From the NCBI RefSeq assembly GCF_000003815.2, contig NC_049985.1:16933218-16997217 (forward strand): a stretch of DNA of 64,000 nt, written 5' to 3'. Shown one piece after another: positions 50,001-62,000 of the stretch (the stretch's first letter is position 1; each line of letters starts with the position of its first letter). The DNA is from Branchiostoma floridae. Taxonomy: Eukaryota; Chordata; Leptocardii; Amphioxiformes; Branchiostomatidae. Position numbers and translations under genes: made by a program. The notes below the pieces were generated by a model. That model saw nothing but the letters and a program-made list of their open reading frames with translations, was not told the origin of the DNA and did not search any database.

Positions 50001-53000
50001 TTAGTCACATTTACACTGGTCGTACCACTGTCCCTCAGAAGTAATGGTGTATGCAGATTCCAAACTGACCTCTTGGCAAACAAATCAAAATAACTTCCCT
50101 GACCTCCAGGACATAAAAATCCCCTTTAGGAAAACCCTGAAGTCTAGAATGTTGGTACCTTGCTGAGATGTTGGCCTAAGTGTGGAAACAGTGTCCCCAT
50201 AACCATGAACACATGTGACTGAGGGACTAGATAGCGCATCTCCCTATACAAGGACAGGTCAAAGCTATCTTTAGTCTTGAAACATGTTTCTTAAGACCAT
50301 GTAACAGCTTGGCAAAGAGATAAAGAAGTGCCATATAAAATGGGGTCAGCTACATTAAGGGTTACTTTCAAGTTTGAAGTTGTATGTCTTCTATGTATGA
50401 GTAGGAACAAGTGCTATATATTTGATCATCTAGAAGTCCCTCAGAAATAAGGAGCTTGTCCTTGTCCAAAGAAAACAACATCTCCCAAACTTGACAGCCA
50501 CATTTATAACCCTTTAGTGCCATTGCTGATTATATCAACTCTACTGGATCAAAATTTTAGCTTGCTTACCATACATTAACATGCATGTACCTAACAGTTA
50601 GACATTGAATGATATCGTATCCCTTTCCATAATACACATTATGTATTTGCCACTCGCAATGAACCCACAATCCATTTTGAAATGTTTAACTTGGAGCAAT
50701 TGAACTTAAGTAAGAAAGAAGCCCAACTTCACTAGCTAAGGCCACACCAATTTAATTTCTTGGTTCACGGATTTTTTATAAAAAATATGGAGCGAGATCT
50801 AGAGGGCGAAATAAAAATAAAAATTGTAAAATGGTTGGGGTAAAGGTAACGGCTAATCCAAAACATAAAGAAAAAAAGTTTTCAGCTTGAAAAAAGTACA
50901 AAAACACTATTTTTGTACAGTAACAGCACCTGTACCTACACTTTAAGGAGCTTATAATATAAAGGCCAATTTGCTACACCAGAAAGTTGGTGAATGGTTT
51001 CATTAATGGTGAAAATTTGCTGAGTGGTAAGTTTTATTTTTATTTTTTATCCCAAAAAATAGAAGCCAGCGGATCTGTGAACCAAGAAATTAAATCGGTG
51101 TGGCCTAAGGGTAAGAGAGTGAAGTTTTGCATGATTTCACTAGCTTTAGATGGCACATCTTCCTTAGACATGTATGAGGGCTTGTTATTCCTTTTCTTTT
51201 CAGTGAGGTCATGCACACAGGTACATGTAGATTGAGCAGGTGGTTCATATCCCCAGCCACAGTTGGTAAACTGAACCCGCAATAATAAATGGAATGTGGG
51301 GCCAATCAAACCCTGAGCTTCAGATGGATCAACAGCAAGGCAGGACCATTGTCTGGGGAGCTTTGCATTCAGTTTTTACCTCAGTGGTGGCCTGTAGTCT
51401 TCCATGTTGTAAGCTGACCCAGCTATCCTGTGATATGAGAAGGAATGATCCTCTAGTATGAGCTTTTAGAAAATCATATAACTGAAGCAAATTCCTTTGA
51501 AAGTTGACTTCTTACATGTATGTATAAGGTTGGCGGGTGAAACGGGTTGAGTATGTAGGAAGAATGAGGTTATACATGATATGCTGGTGAAAGCATGAAA
51601 CGATCAAACTACAGGTTAATGTGCTACTACATCTGAGTCCTTCTTTGTCATGGATGCAGACAGGAGGGATACTGTGTAATGTGGGATTTTGTTACCATGG
51701 ATACAAGAATGAATACCATGGCAACCATGCTGTCAGTGATGTTGACCTTGACCTCTGCGGCAAGGATACCTGAAAGGTTTTCTCCCGATCGGATCATGGG
51801 ACTAAGATTTGAAGCTCTTCTGTCAAGTTACTACTCGTGATCTAGAGCTACTTTAGAATTCATGATTCTAAGAGTGAGGGTATGAAACTTTTATGGCGTT
51901 AGATAAGATTAGAGTTCAAGAGGCAAGTAACATGAGAAGAAAATAGCATTTTGGTGGTGTTCAGTTACATCAATGACATCACCCAGTAAAAAGAATTCCC
52001 CATATGGATTGGTTTCAAACGAATCAAAAACACCTGTAAGAGCAAGACGGTTTGAGCAGATGGAAATCACAATATGATTACAATTTTTACACAGATCCTT
52101 GTAATTATAAGATCGGAGCTGGTATCTCAACTTTGCTAGAGAAAAAAAACAGATTCACAGTCATTGGCGATTTGATTATGATGACTGTGAAAAATTGCGC
52201 CTGTGCTGTCACAATATCTGAAAGAAACAAACACTGACAAAGCAAGCCACTACCTCCTATTCAACTAAATTGTTTATCACAGTTGGCCATTTAAGTTTGA
52301 CGCAATCTCCCGTCATGCCAAACAGCTTGAGAATCGAATGCCATTAGTGTACAGGCAGGGGGTTCTACGCTCCATCAGAATTGAATTGATGGAAATATTT
52401 CGGAAGTACATTTCGCACCTGGCATTCATTGTTATATAACCTTTATGTAAAGATCGCAGGAAGAAAGGAAGCTTTTAACGCTAACCACATTGAAAATCAT
52501 TGAGGGTATTTATCTAGCAAATACACAGTACCGGGTAGTAGTTTTAAGGCCTTTAATGGTATTGTACTGTAATGTTACTGCAAATGTACCATTGCAAAAT
52601 ATAGTGCAATTTTGTCTGCTGTGAGGGCAATTTTGTTTTATTCAGGCAATTAGAATTTACCTGTATTTTGTCCATTTGGATAATAATGTCAGATGTAATT
52701 TGCTGAATGTGGTAAATACATCATGCAAGCTATGCACTGTGCAGGCGTTTTATCAGACCATGTAATTGTGGTCCATATACACAACGCCTCCAGACTGAAA
52801 CTACGCATGACTCAGTTTTCTGAAAAAGATGATTTTGAATATCAGCCAGGTTTGAAAAAAAAAGGCTGCAAAAAATCACTCAGGATTACCTGCTGTGTGC
52901 CACTTGTACACAAACGTTAATGCTACTTGTCATCATCAATCTTGTGAATTAAAGACTGCTTAAACCAGAATTTTGTGGCATTAGAATAAACATGCCACAT

Positions 53001-56000
53001 TTCTCATGCTTCGCCGATTTTGATGAGGTCCAAGCTGTAGAAACTTTATCCAAGTGCCCTTCGTAGGACCTCAATTCAGTAGAACCTCAGTTCCGCTGCG
53101 TATCCATGGAGGTGAATTGTATGCTTTGGCTACCCACCCAACTTTATGTAACATTTTCAAAGGTTAGATTAGAAGCCATGCAAATATGTGGAGTGTCACT
53201 TGCTATATGGCAACTGACACTGGTTGGGCTCAGGGTTACCTGGTATGTTGACCTGTCTCTATGGTGGAATTGAGTTGAAATTGAAGCTCTTGAGCCAAAC
53301 TGCAAACCTCACGTATCCCTGTATCACGTATCCCTCATTCTCTGTTGTCGTTTGACACACTGCATACTATAGAAAAAAGATGTTGGGTAGTTTATAGCTT
53401 TCTTGTGCTTTGGTGCATCTTTTCTTCTAAAATAAGATACCTTTATTTTGCTATTTTGCAAATAAATAGATGTTGCCATCCTTCTTTGACAGTAAAAAGG
53501 TAATCAAGGAGAATAGTACTTCAGGATAATTTTACTCTGTCATGCTTGCCAGGGACATATTCTACAGAGAACGTAATGTCCCATCATATATAGGATAGCC
53601 TGAGTATCATTCCCCCTTTTTGATGCTGTCTCAATCTTGTCACTTGTCATTAACAAGCCAAAAGACTGAGCCATGCTGAGCAGTTACATGTATAACAGAG
53701 GATAGTATCCAATCTACATGTATATAGAGGAGGATTGAACTGAGCTGAACAAAATTATAGTCATAGTATATTCGCTTTCTGAGGAGTCCTTTCCTTCACT
53801 ATAGCTACTGTATTTCTAGGTCTGTTCTTAAGAAACGTTAGCCTGGGTACCATCATATTTCTACTGGGGATCCTTGCACTCACTGCCCTCAAAACATTTT
53901 TTTATAGAGCAGCGAGGGCAAGGAGCCTAATGCCTCTGTAGAAATAGGATGGTACCCAGGCTAAAGAAACGTTTTGCACATCTGCCAAAGACATAAAGTA
54001 AAACAGATGATACCATAGATGGATGTTCTTCAGAGAAATCTGTAATGACACAAACGTCACATGGCTGACATGAGCTAACTTGCAAGTAATTGCACACAGG
54101 AATCAATAAGACTCCAGGGGCACATACCTGGGCATAGGAACACAATTTCTGGATGAAGGAATTTCCGATAATTTTGGGGTGCGAATCTTGGGTTGGAATG
54201 GGCACCAGATGTTGGGCTCTTGTATTTCCCTCGCTATAAGACTAACATATGGTTAGTATAGAGGACATCTTCAACAAGTGACTATTAAGGTATAGAAATA
54301 TGTAGGGAAAGGTAAAATTTTAACCATAAAGGTACATTTTAAGGTATAAGATGGCGGGACGTATGATTTATAGACTTTCGGATGTACAATTCGTGAAACA
54401 TGTAATATATTTTGCATCTTTATTCTAAACTTTGATCTAAATGTATTGTCTTTGTCTCAAAGTTCCCAAATGGCAGTAATATACATGTAGGATCTGCGCA
54501 TGTGTATCTTCTTTTCATTTTGAAAGACAACCCTTGGCAAACCATCAGTACTGAAAATCTACTGCTAAGTACTGATCGACTACTAACAGTAGAATTAAAT
54601 GAGTGAGTTAAATGTGAATAGTAAATGCAACAGCATGTATCAGAAATAGTTAAATGACTGACTGAGTGTTTACCCCCCACCCCAGCCCAAGTCAATTTGA
54701 AATTGTATCAAGCATGGATTGTTTGAACATTAGGATCTTACATTACTGTTGCCTGAGACTTGTTAAAAACTTTTAAAGGATTCATGTTGCAATTACTGTT
54801 ACTGTAGTGTCCACTTTCTGTAAACTCAGCTTGTGTGCTGAGTGCTTGCACATGTTCAGTGTGTCCTCCATGTATGTTTGAAGGTCATTTTGTTTTTACT
54901 GCATATCTACTGTGCGTCAGTAGATATTTAGCAGTTGTGTCAGTAGATCTTTACTATGTGTCAGTGGATACTCAGTAGTCATTTACTGCTGTGTCAGTAG
55001 ATATCTACTGTGTGTCAGTAGATATTCAGTAGTCATCTACTGTGTGTCAGTAGATATTTAGTAGTCAATTACTGTTTCCCGAATGAATATCTACTGATCA
55101 TTTACTGATTTTCCACTGAGTATTTACTGCTTTTCTACTACGTCAGTACTGGAAATTTGCATAAAGTGTGAATAATTAGTAGATAAGACAGTACTAGATA
55201 ATTAGTATTCAGTAGATAGACAGTAGATTTTTCAGTACTAATCAGTAGTCGATCAGTACTTAACAGTAGATTTTCAGTACTGGTGGTTTGCCAAGGGAAC
55301 CAATTGTCATGACACGTTTTCTTTGATTTCAGAATACTAATTTTTTTATTATTGATCTCTTGCAGAAGAGACTGAGGGAAAGAGAAAAAGATGGCACAGT
55401 CTGTCACTGAAGAAGCGACATCAGAGTGGTGGCAGTACAACACACGGTGGTCTAGTGCTGAAAGACAGAGGGAAAGAAAACAAAGGTATAGCTCCTGCAA
55501 TATCCTGTTTAGAGCTAAACTAATATTTCATATAATATAGTATATAGCAAGAAAGTATATGACTTTAAGTGTAACCATCAAACCTGTACAGGTGACCACC
55601 TCTACAACTCTCTAATGGTTTGATCTACCTCTAGTTTGATAAATCCTTGCATCCATAAAAAAGACCTTATTAGGTGATCCAAGCAGCCTGTATTGGGAAG
55701 CCTGTGGGGTTCAACATATGGCGTGCTATGATTGAAGTTCAAGTTGCATAAAATTTATGAAGGCATGAAAGGTTTTTCCCTACTTTGGTCTTCTACACCT
55801 TTGATCCCAAGTCCCCAGGGTAAGATGATGAAAAATATGTATTAGTATGGAATCTAAAAATCTATGTTTCCCACAAATATTGCTCCCAAGAAAAGTGCTG
55901 CTTGCATTTCAGATAATTCTTTTCAATAGTAAGTATAATCTGTGAGCTTGGACATTTAATCCAATGTCAGTGTACTTCCCCAATAACATCTAGACTCATT

Positions 56001-59000
56001 TGCCCTTATTTTCTTTCCCATTTCTTGAAGATTCGGGAGCACAGGGTCAGGTGTTTGGCATACCTCTGTCCAAGGTCATTGCCAACGAAGAGACAAGACG
56101 ACAGAAGAAGAACTTTCTCCTGTGCGAGTGGACGGGAGAACGCGGCAGGAAGAACGACGCGGCGAGATCCCCCCAGCCCCTGGTGAGATCTTCCAGCAGC
56201 TCTTCCATAAGCTCTACCTCAGAAGTCTTCAACCAAAGCACAGCAGCGCCCCCTGTTAGCCCTGACATTGCCCGGTATCGCAGGTCCAGGAAAAGAAGAG
56301 TGAGTACCAAATAATTTTGTTCAAACAAAGTTAGATTGGCTGTCAGTTGTGTGAATGAATGAGTGAGTGAGTGAGTGAGTGAGTGAATGAGTGAATGAGT
56401 GAGTGTCACTGAGGGAATGAGTGAGTGAATGAATAAATGAATGAATAAATGAAAATGAAAGGAATGACTTAACTCTGTGTGCATTGGTATCTTTCAATTG
56501 ATGCACATGTCTTACAACTAAGATGTTTATCTTTGTACAATTATATCCTGTGAATCATAAGATGGTGTTTTTATGTTCTGTATGAGCATTTGTTCAGATC
56601 ATCTTTAATCTATATATTTTCTCCCTTTTTTTCCACACAGGATGCAATCTCAGTAGACTCCCTCACAGACCTGTCGGACCGTTACGGACACTCCCCGCTG
56701 TTAGATGCCCTCGCGCTGTCCTCCACAGCCACGCCCCGTCGGAACGCTGTGTTCAGAGTGAAGGCGCAGCTTCCCAGGGCCCCACAAGTACCTCAGTTTG
56801 TGCACTGCTGTTTCCACCACCTCCAGAAATATGGTGAGTTTTGTTCTGAAATCTCATGAGTAAACGAGTAGGTTTAATTGCACACCCCAATTGCCAGGTG
56901 CATTTTGTGCAATTATCTGGATACGGTTATCAGGCTGGACCACACCAGTTTGGGATTTTGGGATAGCGTGCAAATACTAGAAGTGTGCAGTAAATCATTG
57001 TGAAATTAACTGGCCTCTGCTGTATTTGACAGGTCCAAAATACACTTCATAAGTAATTGCTAATGCTGGCCTCAAGAAAGACATTAAATAACTTGCTACT
57101 TTGTAGGCTGAAAAAAAATCAGAAAGAGAGCATTTTGTGTCTGCAGTATGACGTTTTGCCATACAGCTTTCAATGTTGTTTTTTCAAATCAGTTTCTCTG
57201 AAGCTTCGGATAATATATTGGTTGTACATCTCAAGTCTTAACTGAAATTGCACCAGTACATTGTGGAATGCATAGCAGCATAAGCCAGTGTAACAGTTGC
57301 AGACTGCACTAAATCTAGACCTCAATGTTTTAAAGAACTTTAAAGGCTTCTGCATGCTGTGTGCAGACTTGACCCATTGAAACAGGTGGTTCATACCAAG
57401 GCACTTGTGATGCCTGCTCTGAGGTTCCCATAAATCAGTCTAAGATGTCACTGGTTTACTTCAACTTCACAGGAAGTCATTTACAGACATGTCAAGTTCT
57501 TTTTTGACAAGTGAAGTAAAAAAGCCATATTTTAGATATGTAAATGTTAAAGAAATTCCTACATGTATAATTTCAAAGGTAGTCAATTTTAACAAGCATG
57601 CCATAGAATGCTTGTAACTTGAAGAGAGGATAGTCAGGAATATTTCTTTCTTCTAGTATATTTCAAAACACTGTATCTTTAAGACTTTAGTTTACTTCCT
57701 CTTGCAATGTGTAAGGCTAGTTCACCTTTATCCACAAGGCAACCTATTTCTATTGTTTTCAAAACAGGACATTTAGGGATATCAATTCAATGGACAGTAT
57801 TTTCAAATGTTTTTCATACATTGAAATATTGCAATCCTAAACCAAGGTCTGTCACTTCATATCACTGAATATCCTTATTTTTCAATACAACTGATATAGG
57901 TTACCCCGCGGATAAATGTGAGCTGTTACAGTTGTATGTCAAACCAAAATCCTCCTTGTTGCATGACGTCAATTTTAAGAAAAAGTTATAACTCGTAATA
58001 ATATATTTACAAGCTTTTTTTCAATAGTTGTAACATGCATTGGCATAATACCGGTAGTAAGACTTATACCGGTAGATTAAAAATACTGGAACTTAAAGAG
58101 ATCTACACATGCAACAATAGTTATTTCTGAGCTGTGCACACTTCAGACATCTAGGTGTCCAATACATCATTTACAAAGCATGGATAACAATGCATTCGAA
58201 GACAACAAGGCCAAAAGTTTTCAGTATCTTTTTCGGGGTAGGCAGCTCGTCGTGGGATGAACACACTGTCACATTCATTGCCAAATTTATAGATCATAAT
58301 TACACATGCTCACGGCACAAGACGAACATGATTCAACAACAATCTTGAATTTCTGTTGGTGACCTACAACTCATGTAAAAGTGTGAAGAACCGTTGCATA
58401 ATAGCCCGGATCTACGACTGAATGGGCAAAATTGAACGTACGCAGCCATTTTCCCGCCATTTTTATATCTACGCTAGCAGTGAAGTGTTACGTCATAGCG
58501 GTTGTGACGGACAGAAGTAAAATGAAAATTCTTGACAGTATACGTCCGTTTTCTCATGACATTTTGTATGCTCATGCAGGTGTATGTTTTATGCACTTAC
58601 TGACAGAAAAGGAAGGAACATCAGAGGATGTATAAATGTACATAGCGGCAGTTAATTGTGCTGTGTTTCTTCCTACCGGTACTTTTTACCCCCTCCCAAC
58701 CACGCGTCTGTTCGCCGTGTAATTCCGTGGCGTGTTATAATTACAATATTACGCTTTTAGCAGGACAAGAGTGGCAGAAAAGTTACACAGAAGAAGTGGC
58801 AAGGGTAACCTATAACAGCAACATGTAACTGGAGAAAATGATGCGTTGACAATTTGTCAAATCAGTATGGCTAGAGAAATCGTCGTAAACGTACCGGTAT
58901 TATGATAATAGATGTTAATGAATAGTGTAAATGGCCTTGAACCAAGGTTCCACCATATGGGCTTCACTTGTCAGTGTTCAGCATACAAACCTTTTCCACA

Positions 59001-62000
59001 TGCAGGCAGACTGGAACAACATAAGCAGTTACTCAAGCAGAAAGGTGTTAATTGTCAGTTTTGAGAAGTTGGTGCTGTTAGTGATTGTTATTATACCCAG
59101 ACGTACTGGTCAGTGTGATGTAACAGAGTAGCCGGTGGCAGTACAGTTGAACGGGCAGTCCTTTCGCGGAATTCTTCTTGTGACGCAGATATGAAACTGA
59201 TATTTCTACAAAATTCATTCCATCGAAGAACATACAGATTTTATTGGCAGGGTACAAATCTTGCTGAAGAAATTTGAAAAAGCTTAAAGGNNNNNNNNNN
59301 NNNNNNNNNNNNNNNNNNNNNNNNNNNNNNNNNNNNNNNNNNNNNNNNNNNNNNNNNNNNNNNNNNNNNNNNNNNNNNNNNNNNNNNNNNNNNNNNNNNN
59401 NNNNNNNNNNNNNNCAAATAGTGTATGTCCTACTGCTTTGAAGATTTTATCAATTGTCAATCTGTTTATCTGTTAAAGACAGGTAATTCCTTGACTTAAA
59501 CTAATTTATAAGACCACAGCTTTCATTTACATTGTACTTACAGCTTACTGTCTGAGGCATTGCACTATGTCTACATATCTCAGATACTTAATTATCAGTT
59601 AAAGGTGAATTTTGAAATGGCTATCCTCTCGTAAGTGTTCTTAATCCCCCCCATCAATAAAGCTGAAGTTCAATGACATTCCGAATGTGTAATTTCTAGG
59701 AAACAGGCATGGAGGGAATGCCTTTGCCAACATCCAAGAATATGTCATCAACCTTCAATAGCAATGTTTGTTTAACAGTAGGAAACTGATGTGTGACGCC
59801 CTAAGAAAATAGTAGTGATAGATTTGTATTTGAATTGCATTTTTTTAAATTGGGCCAAGGTTCTTTCAATCTTAGGAAAACAGTAACAGAGAAATGCCCA
59901 TATTGAAGGAACTTGATACATTGAAAACAACTGTTTAAGATGACATGTTCAAGGATGCTGCTATCTGTAACAGTGGCCAAGACTTTTTATATAGCGTAAA
60001 CCCTTTGCATTAAAAGCCTTTGAAACTGTATTCTCAGATGACTCATAACTTAAGGATCAAGATAATCGTTAAGAAAGGTTTGTCGTTCTTTTATAAGATG
60101 TGTATCGCATACCTCCTGCGTGGTGGTCGGCTTTCTCTTAAAAGCATTTTTGGCAAATATTTTTCATTGCGGCTCTGTTGTTACATCATCAGCAGTTGGA
60201 GAATTCTGGGAACCACCCAAGGAGAAGTAATGTTTGGGATAAGTGAGGGTTAACCCGCGTAGCCTGGTTAATGTAAGGTTAAATAGGAGGTCCTATCATG
60301 GTGGGAGGGGAGCAGGTAGGGATGGGCTAGTCTAAAACAGTGTGTTTGTTAAGACTGGACTTGAATGGAGTGGACATGTATACATGTACATTCGTGTGTT
60401 TGTTAAGACTGGACTTGAATGGAGTGGACATGTATACATGTACATTCGTCTGAAAGGTATCCTCAGAACTTGAGGTTCAGCTGAGGATAATACCTTTCTT
60501 TCAATTGTCTTGTCTTTGCTTTGGAAACAAGTTTAATTCGCTGAAGAGCCAGTCTTCCGCTTGTCATGACAGTGAAAACAGATTACACACTCAGCATTTA
60601 CTGTTTTTTTTTTTGACAAATAAAATGAACAATGGACCACTTATTGATGTCCTGTGGTAAGGACAGCCACCCTCTCCAGTAGTGTGTATGTGATGTAAGC
60701 AACAATAGGCATGATTTGAACTCTCAACCTCTTGGTCCAGAGGCAGGGTTGCTAACCATTGACTACATACTGTCACTATCTTTCATGATGATATTGTTGA
60801 TCTAAATGATTATCATTTCTCCCTACAGGTCTACAAGTACTAGGCATCTTCAGAGTTGGAGGATCTAAGAAGAGAATACGACAGGTAAGCATTTTTCCTC
60901 CTACGCGCCTTTGGTACCAGATAATGTAGAATTTCTTATAGGATGGGCAAATATTTGGCAGAAAGTATGATCTTAAGTCCAAAGTTACAGACATGATACA
61001 TTTTGGCTCAGAGTTGTCCAAAACTTATTGTGGTACGTTTTCAACCCATGGTCAGTAGCATAATTTTATACAGCAAAAGTGCCATAAGACAGCTTTGTAC
61101 TTTACTTCTGCCCAGATGTATAACAACAGTTGTCCTAAATGCATTGTGCTGATTCCTTATTGTCAAGCTATCCAAAACACCTTGTACATTAGACAAACTA
61201 CAACCATGCATATCTGTGTTTACACATTCCTGCTTAAGTCCGTACTTAGTTCCCTTTGTGTTCCACACTTTTCCTGTCAAATCACTTGTTATCTGTGCTT
61301 AAGAGGGACTTAAGCAGGTTGTGTTGTACTTAGTGAAGTACTTAGACTTGGCTTTGTCCATAATATCTTAGCTCTGGCAGGAAGTTTCAACAAGTGTAAG
61401 GGCTAGACGATCTGGTGAATGTTCAAATGAAGTTGTGAACAAGCAGAACAGAATACAGAAGCAACAAAATGAAACAAATATTGCAACAACAAAAAAACAT
61501 TATAGAGTAGACAAAAGATGGAAAGTGCTCATTCTGGAAAGAATGTGAATAAAAAGCTGGTAGAAAATATAAATATGATGGAAAAAACGTTTTAAAACAA
61601 TTTCGTGTCTTAACGGTGAAGACTATGGATCAAGTGTATTTGTTGCCTAAGTAAAGAATATGGTCAAAGCTGTCCAAGAAGGCCACTTGGGTCCAATAAA
61701 ATCTGGTCTATTGGAACAGGTGGCCACTACAGACAGGCATCTTAATGTATGTGCCAATGTCACAGTGCTCGAAAAAAACAAACACTTGCACACTTGCAAA
61801 GGCAACTACATGTTCCTGGCGCAACTTGATTCTAAACCCAGCTAGCGCAGTGTGCAACCTGAAATTTTGCAGTTGAAACACCACTTAACTCCCACTTACG
61901 TGCATACACTTTTGTGTTTATTTCTTGAGTAGACAACACATATTTTAGTTACATGTAACTGAAAGAAAAGATAATGGAGTATATAGCTAATTTCAAGAAA

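Larger units (their letters stand above)
41716..55365 (+). other. Intron 2 of the ARHGAP6-like gene (13.65 kb)
   Basis: Phase 1 intron bounded by AAAAG|GTAAG and TCTTGCAG|AAG. It holds foldback or MITE elements at 41813-41996, 42926-43051, 44138-44308, 45776-46116, 50740-51105, 53839-53962 and 54531-55297, each described separately, and an unassigned open frame at 46172-46384. The sequence between 46400 and 50700 and between 51106 and 53838 shows no gene, no clear repeat and no long open frame that looks coding. Confidence 0.85.
56834..60828 (+). other. Intron 5 of the ARHGAP6-like gene (4.0 kb)
   Basis: Phase 1 intron splitting the Gly codon just before the arginine-finger exon. It holds a MITE (57714-57926), a 124-base assembly gap (59291-59414), a perfect 2 x 54 bp tandem duplication (60341-60448) and a minus-strand SINE (60545-60776). 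57930-59290 shows nothing I can name. Confidence 0.88.

Noticed and set aside
52154-52191. Small hairpin TTCACAGTCAT / ATGACTGTGAA
   Set aside because: 11-bp stem with a long loop; expected by chance in sequence of this length.
54890-55140. Apparent minisatellite or CRISPR-like array of TAGATATT words
   Set aside because: The words alternate in orientation and lie within the inverted-repeat element; there are no regular spacers and the genome is eukaryotic.
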